A DNA stretch of 64,000 bases from an uncultured Duncaniella sp. Lineage in GTDB: Bacteria; Bacteroidota; Bacteroidia; Bacteroidales; Muribaculaceae. The translations under genes and the position numbers were made by a program. Numbering within the stretch: the stretch's first letter is position 1; each line of letters begins with the position of its first letter. Shown here piece after piece: positions 9,197 through 16,773 of this stretch. The notes under the pieces are model-generated. The model saw nothing but the letters and a program-made list of their open reading frames with translations, did no database searches and was not told the DNA's origin. Location of the stretch: the NCBI RefSeq assembly GCF_910578445.1, contig NZ_CAJTQC010000002.1:89285-153284 (forward strand), in the 5' to 3' direction.

Positions 9197-10630
9197 CTAT
9201 CTTACCCATTGTGAGGGGTTAAGTTTCTGGCGTTCATTGCGTATTTCGAAGTGGAGTATGGTTCGGTTACCATCGTCGGGGTCGGAGTGGATTGTACCTA
9301 AAGTGTGGCCGGCTTTTACATAGTCGCCGCTTCTGACACTCACACTTCCGAGACCTGCATAGATGGATATATAGCGTCCGTGACGTATCATTACGATAGA
9401 GTTGAAGCCGTCCTGCTTGAAGATTGCCGATACCGTGCCTGCGAATATCGAGCGGGCTGTGCTGCCCGGTGCTACTTCAATGTCGATACCTGAATTGTCG
9501 GTCTCGACGTGGCGCAGGGTGGGGTGGGGCTGACGGCCGAAAGGACGGACTATTTTATACTTCCCGTTGACCGGGAAAAGTAGTTTGCCCTTGTTGGATG
9601 CGAACGAGCCGGACAGCGCTTCGGCATCGGTCGATGCAGCTGTGCGTGTGGTCGCTTTGGCGGAGGCCACTTCTTTGGCCGACGGGCTGTCGGTTTTTGC
9701 AGCTTCGCTGCTCTGGGCTGTTTCTTTGTTTTTTGAGCGAGCCGCGGCAGCCTGCTCTTTTTTCTTTCTCTGGCGTTCGGCTTCGGCGGCTTTGCGTCGT
9801 GCTGCCTCTTCCTCGCGTGCGATACGCGCCTGTTCGGCTGCGATAAGCCTGTCGAGCTCGCGGTCGAGTGCGGCGGCTTTGCGTTTCTGCTCGTTGAGCG
9901 ATTGTCTGAGAGCTGAATCTTCCTTGCGCAGCTTGGTCACCATTTCTTCCGACTCCATCTGCTGGCGTGAGAGGGTCTGCCGTGCCTGTTCTGCTTTGCG
10001 GTATGCCACGTCCTGACTGTGGCGCAGGTTGGTGAGATGGGCGCGGCGGTCGGCTATACGGTCGATAGCGCTGTGTATTTTCTCCACTTTGCGTTCCCTC
10101 CATGCGGTGAACTGACGCAGATACCTGATGCGGCTGTAGGCTTCGGAAAATGTTTCGGCGGAGAAGATGAACGAGAGGTCGCTCGCTGCCCCGGAGTGGG
10201 GTTGCAGGTCTTTCATCGCCTTGACATAGGCACAGCGCATGCTTTCAAGTTCGCCTTCGAGGATTTTGATTGAATCGGCAGTTGCGTTTATGGCCGAGCC
10301 GAGCGAGTCGATGTGTTGTCGCAGTCCCTCCACCTGATTTTTGGTGGTGGCGATGTCTGCGTTGAGCGAATTGAGCTTGTTGAGCTGCCGGTTGAGTTCT
10401 TTGGCATTGGTCTGGAGCTTGGTGGATGTCTCCGAGATTTTACGCTCTGTCGAACTCTTGTCCTTCTTCACAGTTTCCATTGTACGGTGCTGGGTGCTGC
10501 TGCGCTGTGTAGTGCGTTGCGTTCGACTACGCTTCTTGTTTGTCTGTGCGTCCGCCGGCCACGACGCAAGCAGCAGCCCCATCAGGATGATGGTCAGACA
10601 GCGGATCCAGAATCTTGAAAACTGTGGCAT
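9197..10630 (-). CDS. EnvC-like murein hydrolase activator with degenerate LytM domain
   Basis: 477 aa with an N-terminal signal segment, a long coiled coil (about residues 45-290, very rich in Lys, Arg, Glu, Ala) and a C-terminal LytM/M23 domain. Zinc ligands look incomplete: the usual HxGID is NSGID and the YAHL position reads YAGL, while LHFEIR is kept. This matches EnvC/NlpD-type activators that switch on amidases during division rather than cut peptidoglycan themselves. It is the last gene of dut-TPR-DUF4292-envC, an arrangement common in Bacteroidetes. Confidence 0.85.
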   Translation of the reverse strand: MPQFSRFWIRCLTIILMGLLLASWPADAQTNKKRSRTQRTTQRSSTQHRTMETVKKDKSSTERKISETSTKLQTNAKELNRQLNKLNSLNADIATTKNQVEGLRQHIDSLGSAINATADSIKILEGELESMRCAYVKAMKDLQPHSGAASDLSFIFSAETFSEAYSRIRYLRQFTAWRERKVEKIHSAIDRIADRRAHLTNLRHSQDVAYRKAEQARQTLSRQQMESEEMVTKLRKEDSALRQSLNEQKRKAAALDRELDRLIAAEQARIAREEEAARRKAAEAERQRKKKEQAAAARSKNKETAQSSEAAKTDSPSAKEVASAKATTRTAASTDAEALSGSFASNKGKLLFPVNGKYKIVRPFGRQPHPTLRHVETDNSGIDIEVAPGSTARSIFAGTVSAIFKQDGFNSIVMIRHGRYISIYAGLGSVSVRSGDYVKAGHTLGTIHSDPDDGNRTILHFEIRNERQKLNPSQWVR

Positions 10631-10706
10631 TAATAGTAATGGTGATGAATTAGGATGTGATTGAGAGGATTGTTATTAAATATCCTCTTTTAAGTCGGTG
10701 TAGAAA

Positions 10707-11585
10707 TTATTTTTTCGCGTTGAGCTTCTTTATGATGTCTTCAGCATGTACGCGTGTATACCCTTTGGGTACAGTCCATGACTTGCCGTAGCCTTTGCCC
10801 CAGTCTGCTTTGCGTGGATTGAGGGTTATTTCACCCGTGAATGTCGTTTTTGAGGTTTTGGCAGAGATAGAGGTATTGCCGGCCATAGGGCCTGTCTCAG
10901 ATGTATCGAAGTCTGAATAGTCGGCTGTTATTGGTGACCGGGCAGGAAGGTTGACTGTCAGTAGCTCCACATTGCCGGTCGGGGTGTCGATTGTGAAGTC
11001 ATATTTCATTCCCATTGGACTGCGGTCAGGGGTGATGGTCCATGTAGCGCCATTTCCTGAAAGAGTGCATTGCGAAAGAGCTACGTTATTTTCTCCAAGC
11101 ACGAACGGCCGTCCAAGTATCATGTCCTGAACGTTGCCCACGGTTGCCGGAAATCCTCCCATAAGGTCGCGGATGCTTTCGGCGAAATAGATTCTTTCGA
11201 GTTTATATGCGGCATATATGCTGTCTTCCGTGACCATGAGCGATGCCACTTCCATGCCGAGAAATCTGAACGACATGTGTATCGAGTGGTTGCGCTCCAT
11301 GCTCAGTGTCCCTCCAATGCTCATGTTTTTGGGGCTTCGGAGCGAGAGGGTGACAGGCATCTTCATGCTTTCCCATTCTGAGTAGCCGTTTTCAAGACTA
11401 TTGAACAGCTCTTTGAGCACTCCTTGCGAGAGAGCCTCTGCAGAATTGTGTTCATAGCCTCCTCCGCTGACAACACCTGTGCGCGACGAGTGGCATCCGG
11501 TGGTCATGACCGACAGCATCGCTATGAGCAATGCCACGCAGATTTTCGAATTTGCCTTATATAGATTTATGATTCCTGTTGTCAT
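10707..11585 (-). CDS. DUF4292 lipoprotein
   Basis: 292 aa with a signal segment and a lipobox-like SVMTTGC, so probably a lipoprotein. The LFNSLENGYSEWESMKMPVT segment and the later body match DUF4292, a Bacteroidetes envelope family. A LolA/LolB-like fold and role in outer membrane biogenesis have been suspected for such proteins but cannot be shown here. Its ATG overlaps the stop of the upstream TPR gene (ATGA), indicating translational coupling. Confidence 0.83.
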   Translation of the reverse strand: MTTGIINLYKANSKICVALLIAMLSVMTTGCHSSRTGVVSGGGYEHNSAEALSQGVLKELFNSLENGYSEWESMKMPVTLSLRSPKNMSIGGTLSMERNHSIHMSFRFLGMEVASLMVTEDSIYAAYKLERIYFAESIRDLMGGFPATVGNVQDMILGRPFVLGENNVALSQCTLSGNGATWTITPDRSPMGMKYDFTIDTPTGNVELLTVNLPARSPITADYSDFDTSETGPMAGNTSISAKTSKTTFTGEITLNPRKADWGKGYGKSWTVPKGYTRVHAEDIIKKLNAKK

Positions 11586-13324
11586 TTGAAGAAATATGTC
11601 TTGTGTTTAACTTTCCGTTCGAGCAGTTCATTTTCGGGGGCGAGCTTCAGGGCTTCTTTCCAGAATTCGAGAGCCCCGTCGGGGTCTCCGTCCATGAAAT
11701 GGATGTCGCCGGCGTGCTCAAGTATCTCTTCCGAGCGCTCATCGGTCAGCCCGAGTGTCTTGTCAATGATTTCGCGGGCCTTGGCGTAGTCCTTGAGTTT
11801 GAACAGGACCCAAGCGTAGGTGTCGAGCGTCGTCGGATTCTCCGGTTCGGCGGCGACAGCTGTCTCGACCATCGAAAGGGCATTGTCAAGGTCGCGTCCC
11901 TCGCATGCGAGATAATATGCGCAGTTGTTGAGTGCAAGATAATTTTCGGGGTCATAGAGGAGTGCTTTCTGATAGACAGTGAACGCGCTGTCGAGCAGTT
12001 GGCGGGCATAAAGGTTGTCGCCCATCGCACCGTAGATACGTGATATGGTCTTGGTGTCGGTCGAGTCGATTAATTCGAGTGCGCGTTCATATTCCTTCGG
12101 AGCTTTCTCACGTTCTCCCTGCTGGTCATAGATTGAGCCGAGCACGAGATACTGACGGCCGTTTTCCGGATAGTAGCGGAATGAGCGTTTGATTGCCGCT
12201 TTGGCATCGTCGAGTTTGTTTTCCTGCAGATAGAGGGATGTCAGCATTTCCCAGCCTTCTTCGTCGGCGGGGTCGAGGTCAAGTGCGCGTTCGGTCTGTT
12301 CGGCGGCTTTCACATAGTCTTTGGTGACAATCAGGTAGCGGGAGTAGAGCGCATGGATGTCATGCTCGTGGGGATGCTGGTCAATAAGTACATCGAAAAG
12401 TTTGCCGACGCGGGGAAGCTGAGTGGAGTCGTTATACATCTCCTGTATGTAGCTGCGCAGTATCGCGAGCTTTGTCTCCACATCGAGGCTTTTTTGCTGC
12501 AGGGCTTGGAACACTTCGCGGTTGAATGCCGTGCTGTCGCCCATTGAATTGTAGAATTGGGCACGTGAATAGTAGGCAAGACCGCTTGACGGATCAAGTT
12601 CGCAAGCGCTGTCATAGAAAGCTTTTGCCTTCTCGTTCTGTCCGAACATTGCATATATGTCGCCTGAGAAGACTTGGAAATCTACGTTTTTTGGCGACGA
12701 TTCGCGCAGACGGTCCACCTCGCCGAGTATAGCGGCAGTGTCCTGACGGGCGAAATAGAGCTGTATCTTTTTTGTCGAGAGCGGAATGCTCTTTCCTTCG
12801 GCTATCTCGACCGAGTCATAGACCGCTATGGCCTTTGCCCTGTCGGCATCCGAACCTCCCTGCCCGAGCGCGTTGGCATAGCGGTAGGTTATTTCAAGGT
12901 GTTCCGGATAGTAGGTGTGAAGTCTTTCCCAAGTTCTGATAGCCTCGTCGCGGTTGAGCAATTGCTCGTTGATCATTGCATAGCGTCCGCCATAATAAAG
13001 GTCAGACGGGTTTGCCTCATTATAGTCACGTAGCATTGCCATTGATTCTCCTATCAGGGTCGAGTCGGTCTGCGACAGACGTAGGAGATAGAGCGACAGC
13101 TCCACGCCGATATCCTTGTCGGCTGAATTAAGTTCGCGAGCTCTCTGAAGCAGCGAATAGGCTGCATCATGCTTACCCTGCGATTTGGCTCGCAGAGCTT
13201 CAAGATAGATATAGTCGGCTTTTCGTGAGTCCTCAGCCGTGGTGGCATATTGCCGGTCTTTGGCCATGACAGACAGCGCTCCGATGGCGAGGATCGTGAG
13301 GATCAGGACGGGAAGTTGTTTCAT
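11582..13324 (-). CDS. TPR-repeat exported protein
   Basis: 580 aa with signal peptide (VLILTILAIGALSVMA) and tetratricopeptide repeats across almost the entire length, for example A-x-x-x-Y-x-x-A-x-x-L-x-P patterns from about residue 40 to 570. TPR arrays act as protein-binding scaffolds, here presumably in the periplasm. It lies between dut and the DUF4292 gene and overlaps the latter by four bases. The genomic context (envelope genes) suggests a part in cell envelope assembly. No enzymatic domain is visible. Confidence 0.85.
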   Translation of the reverse strand: MKQLPVLILTILAIGALSVMAKDRQYATTAEDSRKADYIYLEALRAKSQGKHDAAYSLLQRARELNSADKDIGVELSLYLLRLSQTDSTLIGESMAMLRDYNEANPSDLYYGGRYAMINEQLLNRDEAIRTWERLHTYYPEHLEITYRYANALGQGGSDADRAKAIAVYDSVEIAEGKSIPLSTKKIQLYFARQDTAAILGEVDRLRESSPKNVDFQVFSGDIYAMFGQNEKAKAFYDSACELDPSSGLAYYSRAQFYNSMGDSTAFNREVFQALQQKSLDVETKLAILRSYIQEMYNDSTQLPRVGKLFDVLIDQHPHEHDIHALYSRYLIVTKDYVKAAEQTERALDLDPADEEGWEMLTSLYLQENKLDDAKAAIKRSFRYYPENGRQYLVLGSIYDQQGEREKAPKEYERALELIDSTDTKTISRIYGAMGDNLYARQLLDSAFTVYQKALLYDPENYLALNNCAYYLACEGRDLDNALSMVETAVAAEPENPTTLDTYAWVLFKLKDYAKAREIIDKTLGLTDERSEEILEHAGDIHFMDGDPDGALEFWKEALKLAPENELLERKVKHKTYFFK

Positions 13325-13347
13325 TTTGCTTTAGTGTGGTTTGGCTT

Positions 13348-13791
13348 TCAGTTGACCCCTGTATGGCCGAATCCGCCATCGCCGCGTTCTGTTTCGTCGA
13401 TACGGTCGACCTGTTCCCATGTCACATGTACATATTCTTTGATGACGAGCTGGGCGATGCGTTCACCGTTGGTGATGGTGTAGGGTTCGTCTGAGAGATT
13501 GATGACAATGATTCCGATTTCACCACGGTAGTCCGCATCGATTGTTCCGGGTGTATTGACGAGCGAGATGCCGTGTTTCAATGCCAGTCCTGACCGCGGA
13601 CGCACCTGACATTCATAGCCTTGCGGAAGTTGAATGCGTAGGCCGGTTGGAATGAGAGCCCGTTGTAACGGCTTAAGGGTTACGGGTGATTCGAGTCGGG
13701 CGCGAACATCCATTCCGGCTGATGAGGGGGTCTCATAAGCGGGTAGGGGATTGGAAGAGTCATTGATGATTTTTACCTTGATACGTTCCAT
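13348..13791 (-). CDS. dut: dUTP diphosphatase
   Basis: 147 aa, the usual length. All five dUTPase motifs are visible: SAGMDVRA, RPRSGLALKHGI, GTIDADYRGEIGI, RIAQLVI and the C-terminal RGDGGFGHTG that closes the active site of the trimer. It hydrolyses dUTP to dUMP, keeping uracil out of DNA and feeding thymidylate synthesis. It is the first gene of a four-gene minus-strand operon whose other members are envelope proteins. Confidence 0.96.
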   Translation of the reverse strand: MERIKVKIINDSSNPLPAYETPSSAGMDVRARLESPVTLKPLQRALIPTGLRIQLPQGYECQVRPRSGLALKHGISLVNTPGTIDADYRGEIGIIVINLSDEPYTITNGERIAQLVIKEYVHVTWEQVDRIDETERGDGGFGHTGVN

Positions 13792-14123
13792 CGTGGGAGT
13801 TGAAAACGGATTGAAAAATAGTTGAAACTAATAAAAATTCTTATTGTGGCGACACGATTGTTGCACGTGTCTGAATAATTGAAATCGCGCATCGAATTGT
13901 TAATTCGATGTTTAATCCTATAGATTTGCCAATCCCGCCTTTTGTTGCGTGAGATTATGATTCTCACCCCAATTTCTACGCATTAAGCGACTGGCATTAT
14001 CAACAGTTACTATAATTAACAAGCGAAAGTAGCAAAATTCCTGCACATAAACGCACTTTTTTACTTATTATTTACATATATCAATGGTTATAAGCATATT
14101 TTTGCCAGTAAGCAGTGCTTATT
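13792..14123. other. Intergenic region, no gene seen
   Basis: 332 AT-rich bases between dut and the AbiEii toxin gene. It holds two small perfect hairpins (8 bp at 13891-13909 with a 3-nt loop; 6 bp at 13949-13967) and a plus-strand TAnnTTTG match at 13921-13928 that points toward no plus-strand gene. The dut promoter should be on the minus strand here but I cannot place it. Confidence 0.5.
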
Positions 14124-14948
14124 TCACTCAAATCGTATGAGATTGGCGAGTTGAATAAAATAGTCATTCGACCATATTTCAAGCTCGTTCGGATTTTTCA
14201 TAAATGGAGCGACATCTTTTTTCACAAGTTCGATATCTGTGGTTGAAAGTCGCTCGCGAAGCATTGCTTTGAAGTCTTCGGTTGTAAGATTCAATCCGTT
14301 AAAATCTTTTGTGCGTTGAATGAAATGGTCAAAGTCAAGTGGTATATTATTCCTGACATACCACTCAAAATCATACCAGTCTCGTCCTTTTACCCGTTTG
14401 CCCCATGTGCGGAATATGAGTGCATGCATTTTACCTGCAAATAGTCCCGGCAGGGTCATGCAGCGAGTCATGAATGAAAATGGCTGAAGTAGTAATTTTT
14501 GTTCGGTCTTGAAGCCAAGTGGCGGATTTGTGTCAACCTCAATCTTGACTTTAATGCTTTTTTCTGTCTGAAATGCCAGATTGTAGACATGGGTGTCATC
14601 TTTCAGGAATGCGGATTCGACTTTTCCTTGATTTCTTTTTTCTTTTTTTGTAATCATGACGTCGCGTCCGGCGGCCTTAAACTCGGCTATTATTGACGGA
14701 AAATAGTTCTCGATATTAAACGAATCATCGGATTGCAACAATGAAAAATCCATATCTTCGCTAAAACGGTTTAACTGATGGAATATGCGCAGGCATGTTC
14801 CACCGTAGAAGGCAGCTTTATCAAAAAATCCTCCACGATATAATCCGGCTAAAGCAATTTGCTGCATGACTTCGTATGTAGCGTTTCGTTTGGAAACCGT
14901 AGTAGAAATGTCATATTGCGAAAGCATTTGTTCAAAAATTCCGTCCAT
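14124..14948 (-). CDS. abiEii: AbiEii/AbiGii-type nucleotidyltransferase toxin
   Basis: 274 aa. The polymerase-beta-like nucleotidyltransferase motif is visible as GGTCLRIFHQLNRFSEDMDF, carrying the GG(T) and DxD elements, followed by KIEVDTNPPL as the third acidic strand. AbiEii toxins of type IV toxin-antitoxin systems transfer nucleotides (to tRNA in characterised relatives) and stop growth, giving phage protection. The gene overlaps the end of the antitoxin gene by 17 bases, the typical coupled order. Base composition is more AT-rich than flanking housekeeping genes, which suggests acquisition. Confidence 0.9.
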   Translation of the reverse strand: MDGIFEQMLSQYDISTTVSKRNATYEVMQQIALAGLYRGGFFDKAAFYGGTCLRIFHQLNRFSEDMDFSLLQSDDSFNIENYFPSIIAEFKAAGRDVMITKKEKRNQGKVESAFLKDDTHVYNLAFQTEKSIKVKIEVDTNPPLGFKTEQKLLLQPFSFMTRCMTLPGLFAGKMHALIFRTWGKRVKGRDWYDFEWYVRNNIPLDFDHFIQRTKDFNGLNLTTEDFKAMLRERLSTTDIELVKKDVAPFMKNPNELEIWSNDYFIQLANLIRFE

Positions 14949-15567
14949 AAGATGATATTATTTCAGCGAGATTGTTTAACATGTTTTTTTTACGTGAACA
15001 CAAGGCGCACTTCTTGATAATTTCTACATCCATACTTTTAAATTCGTCCATATCAAATCTCAGATTGTTTTCTATATAATCGGTCAGCTCTCCTTTGTAT
15101 CGTAAATTGAGATTTGGTGTGAATACTAAGAGGTCGCACAAGGCTTTTTCCTTTGTTGCAATTAAAAAATTAGTATCCTCTTCGGTTGCGGATGTAACAC
15201 CGATTGAGTAGTATGGAGATTGTGCGTGGATATATCTGAATGTCCCTAAGAAGTTTGTGAATTTTTTTGCATGTCCGGCTGTTATTGAGATTGTTTCTTG
15301 GACTGCCTCTGGAATCAGGCTATAATAGCGGAGAGCAGTGTGCATTGAAATATATGATGGCCCATGTAAATGGTTTGCTATCAGATATTCGGATATATTG
15401 GCTCGGCTTGCAAGTGTCGATGCAACATACATTCCTTTCTTCAGTCTGATTATTGTACCATTATTTTCAAGACGTGTGGCTTTGTGTGCCATATCTTTAC
15501 AGGCCGGATAAATCGCATCCAGATTTGATAATCTAAATGGTATGTTCCTGAAATTTTCGAATGTCAT
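14932..15567 (-). CDS. abiEi: AbiEi-type antitoxin / autoregulator
   Basis: 211 aa from ATG at 15567. An in-frame TTG at 15594 would overlap the -7 box, so I prefer the ATG, which leaves a leader of about 20-25 bases. The N-terminal part is an AbiEi-type winged helix (LENNGTIIRLKKGMYVAS, then SYISMHTALRYYSLIPE). AbiEi proteins counteract the AbiEii toxin and repress their own promoter by binding inverted repeats through the N-terminal domain. A perfect 27-bp inverted repeat starts directly upstream. Confidence 0.88.
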   Translation of the reverse strand: MTFENFRNIPFRLSNLDAIYPACKDMAHKATRLENNGTIIRLKKGMYVASTLASRANISEYLIANHLHGPSYISMHTALRYYSLIPEAVQETISITAGHAKKFTNFLGTFRYIHAQSPYYSIGVTSATEEDTNFLIATKEKALCDLLVFTPNLNLRYKGELTDYIENNLRFDMDEFKSMDVEIIKKCALCSRKKNMLNNLAEIISSYGRNF

Positions 15568-15591
15568 AATAAATAATTTATGAATCAGATG

Positions 15592-15599
15592 CAAATATA
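15592..15599 (-). promoter_or_regulatory. -7 box of abiEi promoter
   Basis: Minus-strand TATATTTG fits the Bacteroidetes consensus TAnnTTTG and lies about 25 bases before the antitoxin ATG at 15567. It partly overlaps the left arm of the inverted repeat. An identical box faces the opposite way at 15702-15709. Confidence 0.65.
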
Positions 15600-15658
15600 G
15601 TAAAAATTTTGATAGATAATGGTATTAATCGCCATTATCTATCAAAATTTTTACTATA
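15596..15658. repeat. Perfect 27-bp inverted repeat, likely AbiEi operator
   Basis: The left arm 15596-15622 and right arm 15632-15658 are perfectly complementary over 27 bases with a 9-base spacer. The element lies between two diverging genes, so a terminator role is unlikely. Characterised AbiEi antitoxins bind a pair of inverted repeats of about 23 bp to repress their operon, which makes an operator the best explanation; it could also control the nuclease gene on the other side. Confidence 0.8.
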
Positions 15659-15701
15659 AAAAGTTTTTTATTGCTTTTATCCTGTAAAGTGAAAAATAGT
15701 C

Positions 15702-15709
15702 TATATTTG
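15702..15709 (+). promoter_or_regulatory. -7 box of nuclease promoter
   Basis: Plus-strand TATATTTG fits TAnnTTTG and ends 14 bases before the first ATG of the nuclease gene. The surrounding decamer (15701-15710) is the exact reverse complement of 15591-15600 at the abiEi promoter. Confidence 0.62.
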
Positions 15710-15723
15710 CATTTTAGAAATTT

Positions 15724-16626
15724 ATGCTTGCAGTAAGTAAGAATATGAAAAAAGAATATAAATTTGACGATAATTTCAAACGATGGGCAAGGGCTTTGCA
15801 ATTTGCTTTTCGTGAGGATGTGTTGAATGATTATAATGAGTTTCGCGCTCCGCAGGTGTTATTAAGTGAGGATAATGCCAGAAATGGGTTGATATTTTAC
15901 GAAGGTTATCGTGATTCTATTTTAGATAAGGTGGGAAAAGTTGCGACGCAACTAACATCTAATATGCTCAGGAGTGAGCATATTCCATATAATCTATTTA
16001 CTCCACTTGAAACAATGCCTGACATTGCTGTAGATTTGTTTGGTAGGATAATTGATGTGTCAATTGAGAGAGTTGTAGACATCAAAATTGAATATGCCGG
16101 AAAATATGAACATTCTGCTTATTTGAATGATAGAACGTCTTTTGATGCTTATGTAGAATACGTTTCTGTCGATGGCAGGAATGGAGGGATAGGTATAGAG
16201 GTTAAATATACGGAAAATGAATATCCGCTTGGCGATAAGGAGGGTAAAGATATTTCAGGCGCTAATCGTAATTATCGTGATATGACGGAATGTAGTGGGT
16301 ATTTTAAATCAGGATTGGATATTTCGATGTTTCTTACTGCTCATCATCTACGCCAGATTTGGCGTAATCATATATTAGGATATTCAATGTTGAATAATGG
16401 TGATGTGGATATAATTCATCACGTTCATGTTTATCCTGAGCGCAACGTGCATTTCCATGATTATGCGTTGCCGGAGTATCGTAATTTATTGAGTGAAAAA
16501 GGAAATGAATCATTCAAAACTATTACGTATGAGGATTATTTTGCAATGTTGGATAAATATAGCTTAAATCAAGAAGTTGCAAATTGGGTTAAGTATCTTC
16601 GGAAAAGATATTTGGGCGTTGATTGA
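15724..16626 (+). CDS. PGN_0703-like putative restriction endonuclease (PD-(D/E)XK)
   Basis: 300 aa (a second ATG at 15745 is also possible). Features of the PGN_0703-like nuclease family: QLTSNMLRSEHIPYNLFTPL near residue 76-95, then the catalytic core SFDAYVEY (Asp141) followed by GIGIEVKYTE (Glu159, Lys161), a D-(17)-E-x-K arrangement of PD-(D/E)XK enzymes. No methyltransferase lies next to it. The gene is clearly AT-rich compared with its neighbours. It diverges from the AbiE pair and shares its regulatory region, suggesting a small defence island. Confidence 0.82.
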   Translation: MLAVSKNMKKEYKFDDNFKRWARALQFAFREDVLNDYNEFRAPQVLLSEDNARNGLIFYEGYRDSILDKVGKVATQLTSNMLRSEHIPYNLFTPLETMPDIAVDLFGRIIDVSIERVVDIKIEYAGKYEHSAYLNDRTSFDAYVEYVSVDGRNGGIGIEVKYTENEYPLGDKEGKDISGANRNYRDMTECSGYFKSGLDISMFLTAHHLRQIWRNHILGYSMLNNGDVDIIHHVHVYPERNVHFHDYALPEYRNLLSEKGNESFKTITYEDYFAMLDKYSLNQEVANWVKYLRKRYLGVD

Positions 16627-16697
16627 TGTTGTTGATGCACAATAGACTTATGTAAGCAATATCAATGATTGTGAAATTTTCTTTAAATCGCTTTGAT

Positions 16698-16730
16698 TTT
16701 GGGGGGATTGGGAGAATTTTTGTAACTTTG
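16698..16730 (+). promoter_or_regulatory. Promoter of the SurA-like operon
   Basis: TTTG at 16698-16701 and TAACTTTG at 16723-16730 are separated by 21 bases, a good match to the Bacteroidetes -33/-7 consensus. It lies 43 bases before the GTG start at 16774. Confidence 0.7.
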
Positions 16731-16773
16731 GGGCTGATATTCGCAATTCTCACATTTATCATTAGTTAAGCGC

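Noticed and set aside
13921..13928. Plus-strand TAGATTTG box in the dut-abiE gap
   Set aside because: No plus-strand gene follows; both neighbours are on the minus strand.
15568..15594. TTG start for AbiEi
   Set aside because: It overlaps the -7 box TATATTTG, so the ATG at 15567 is preferred.
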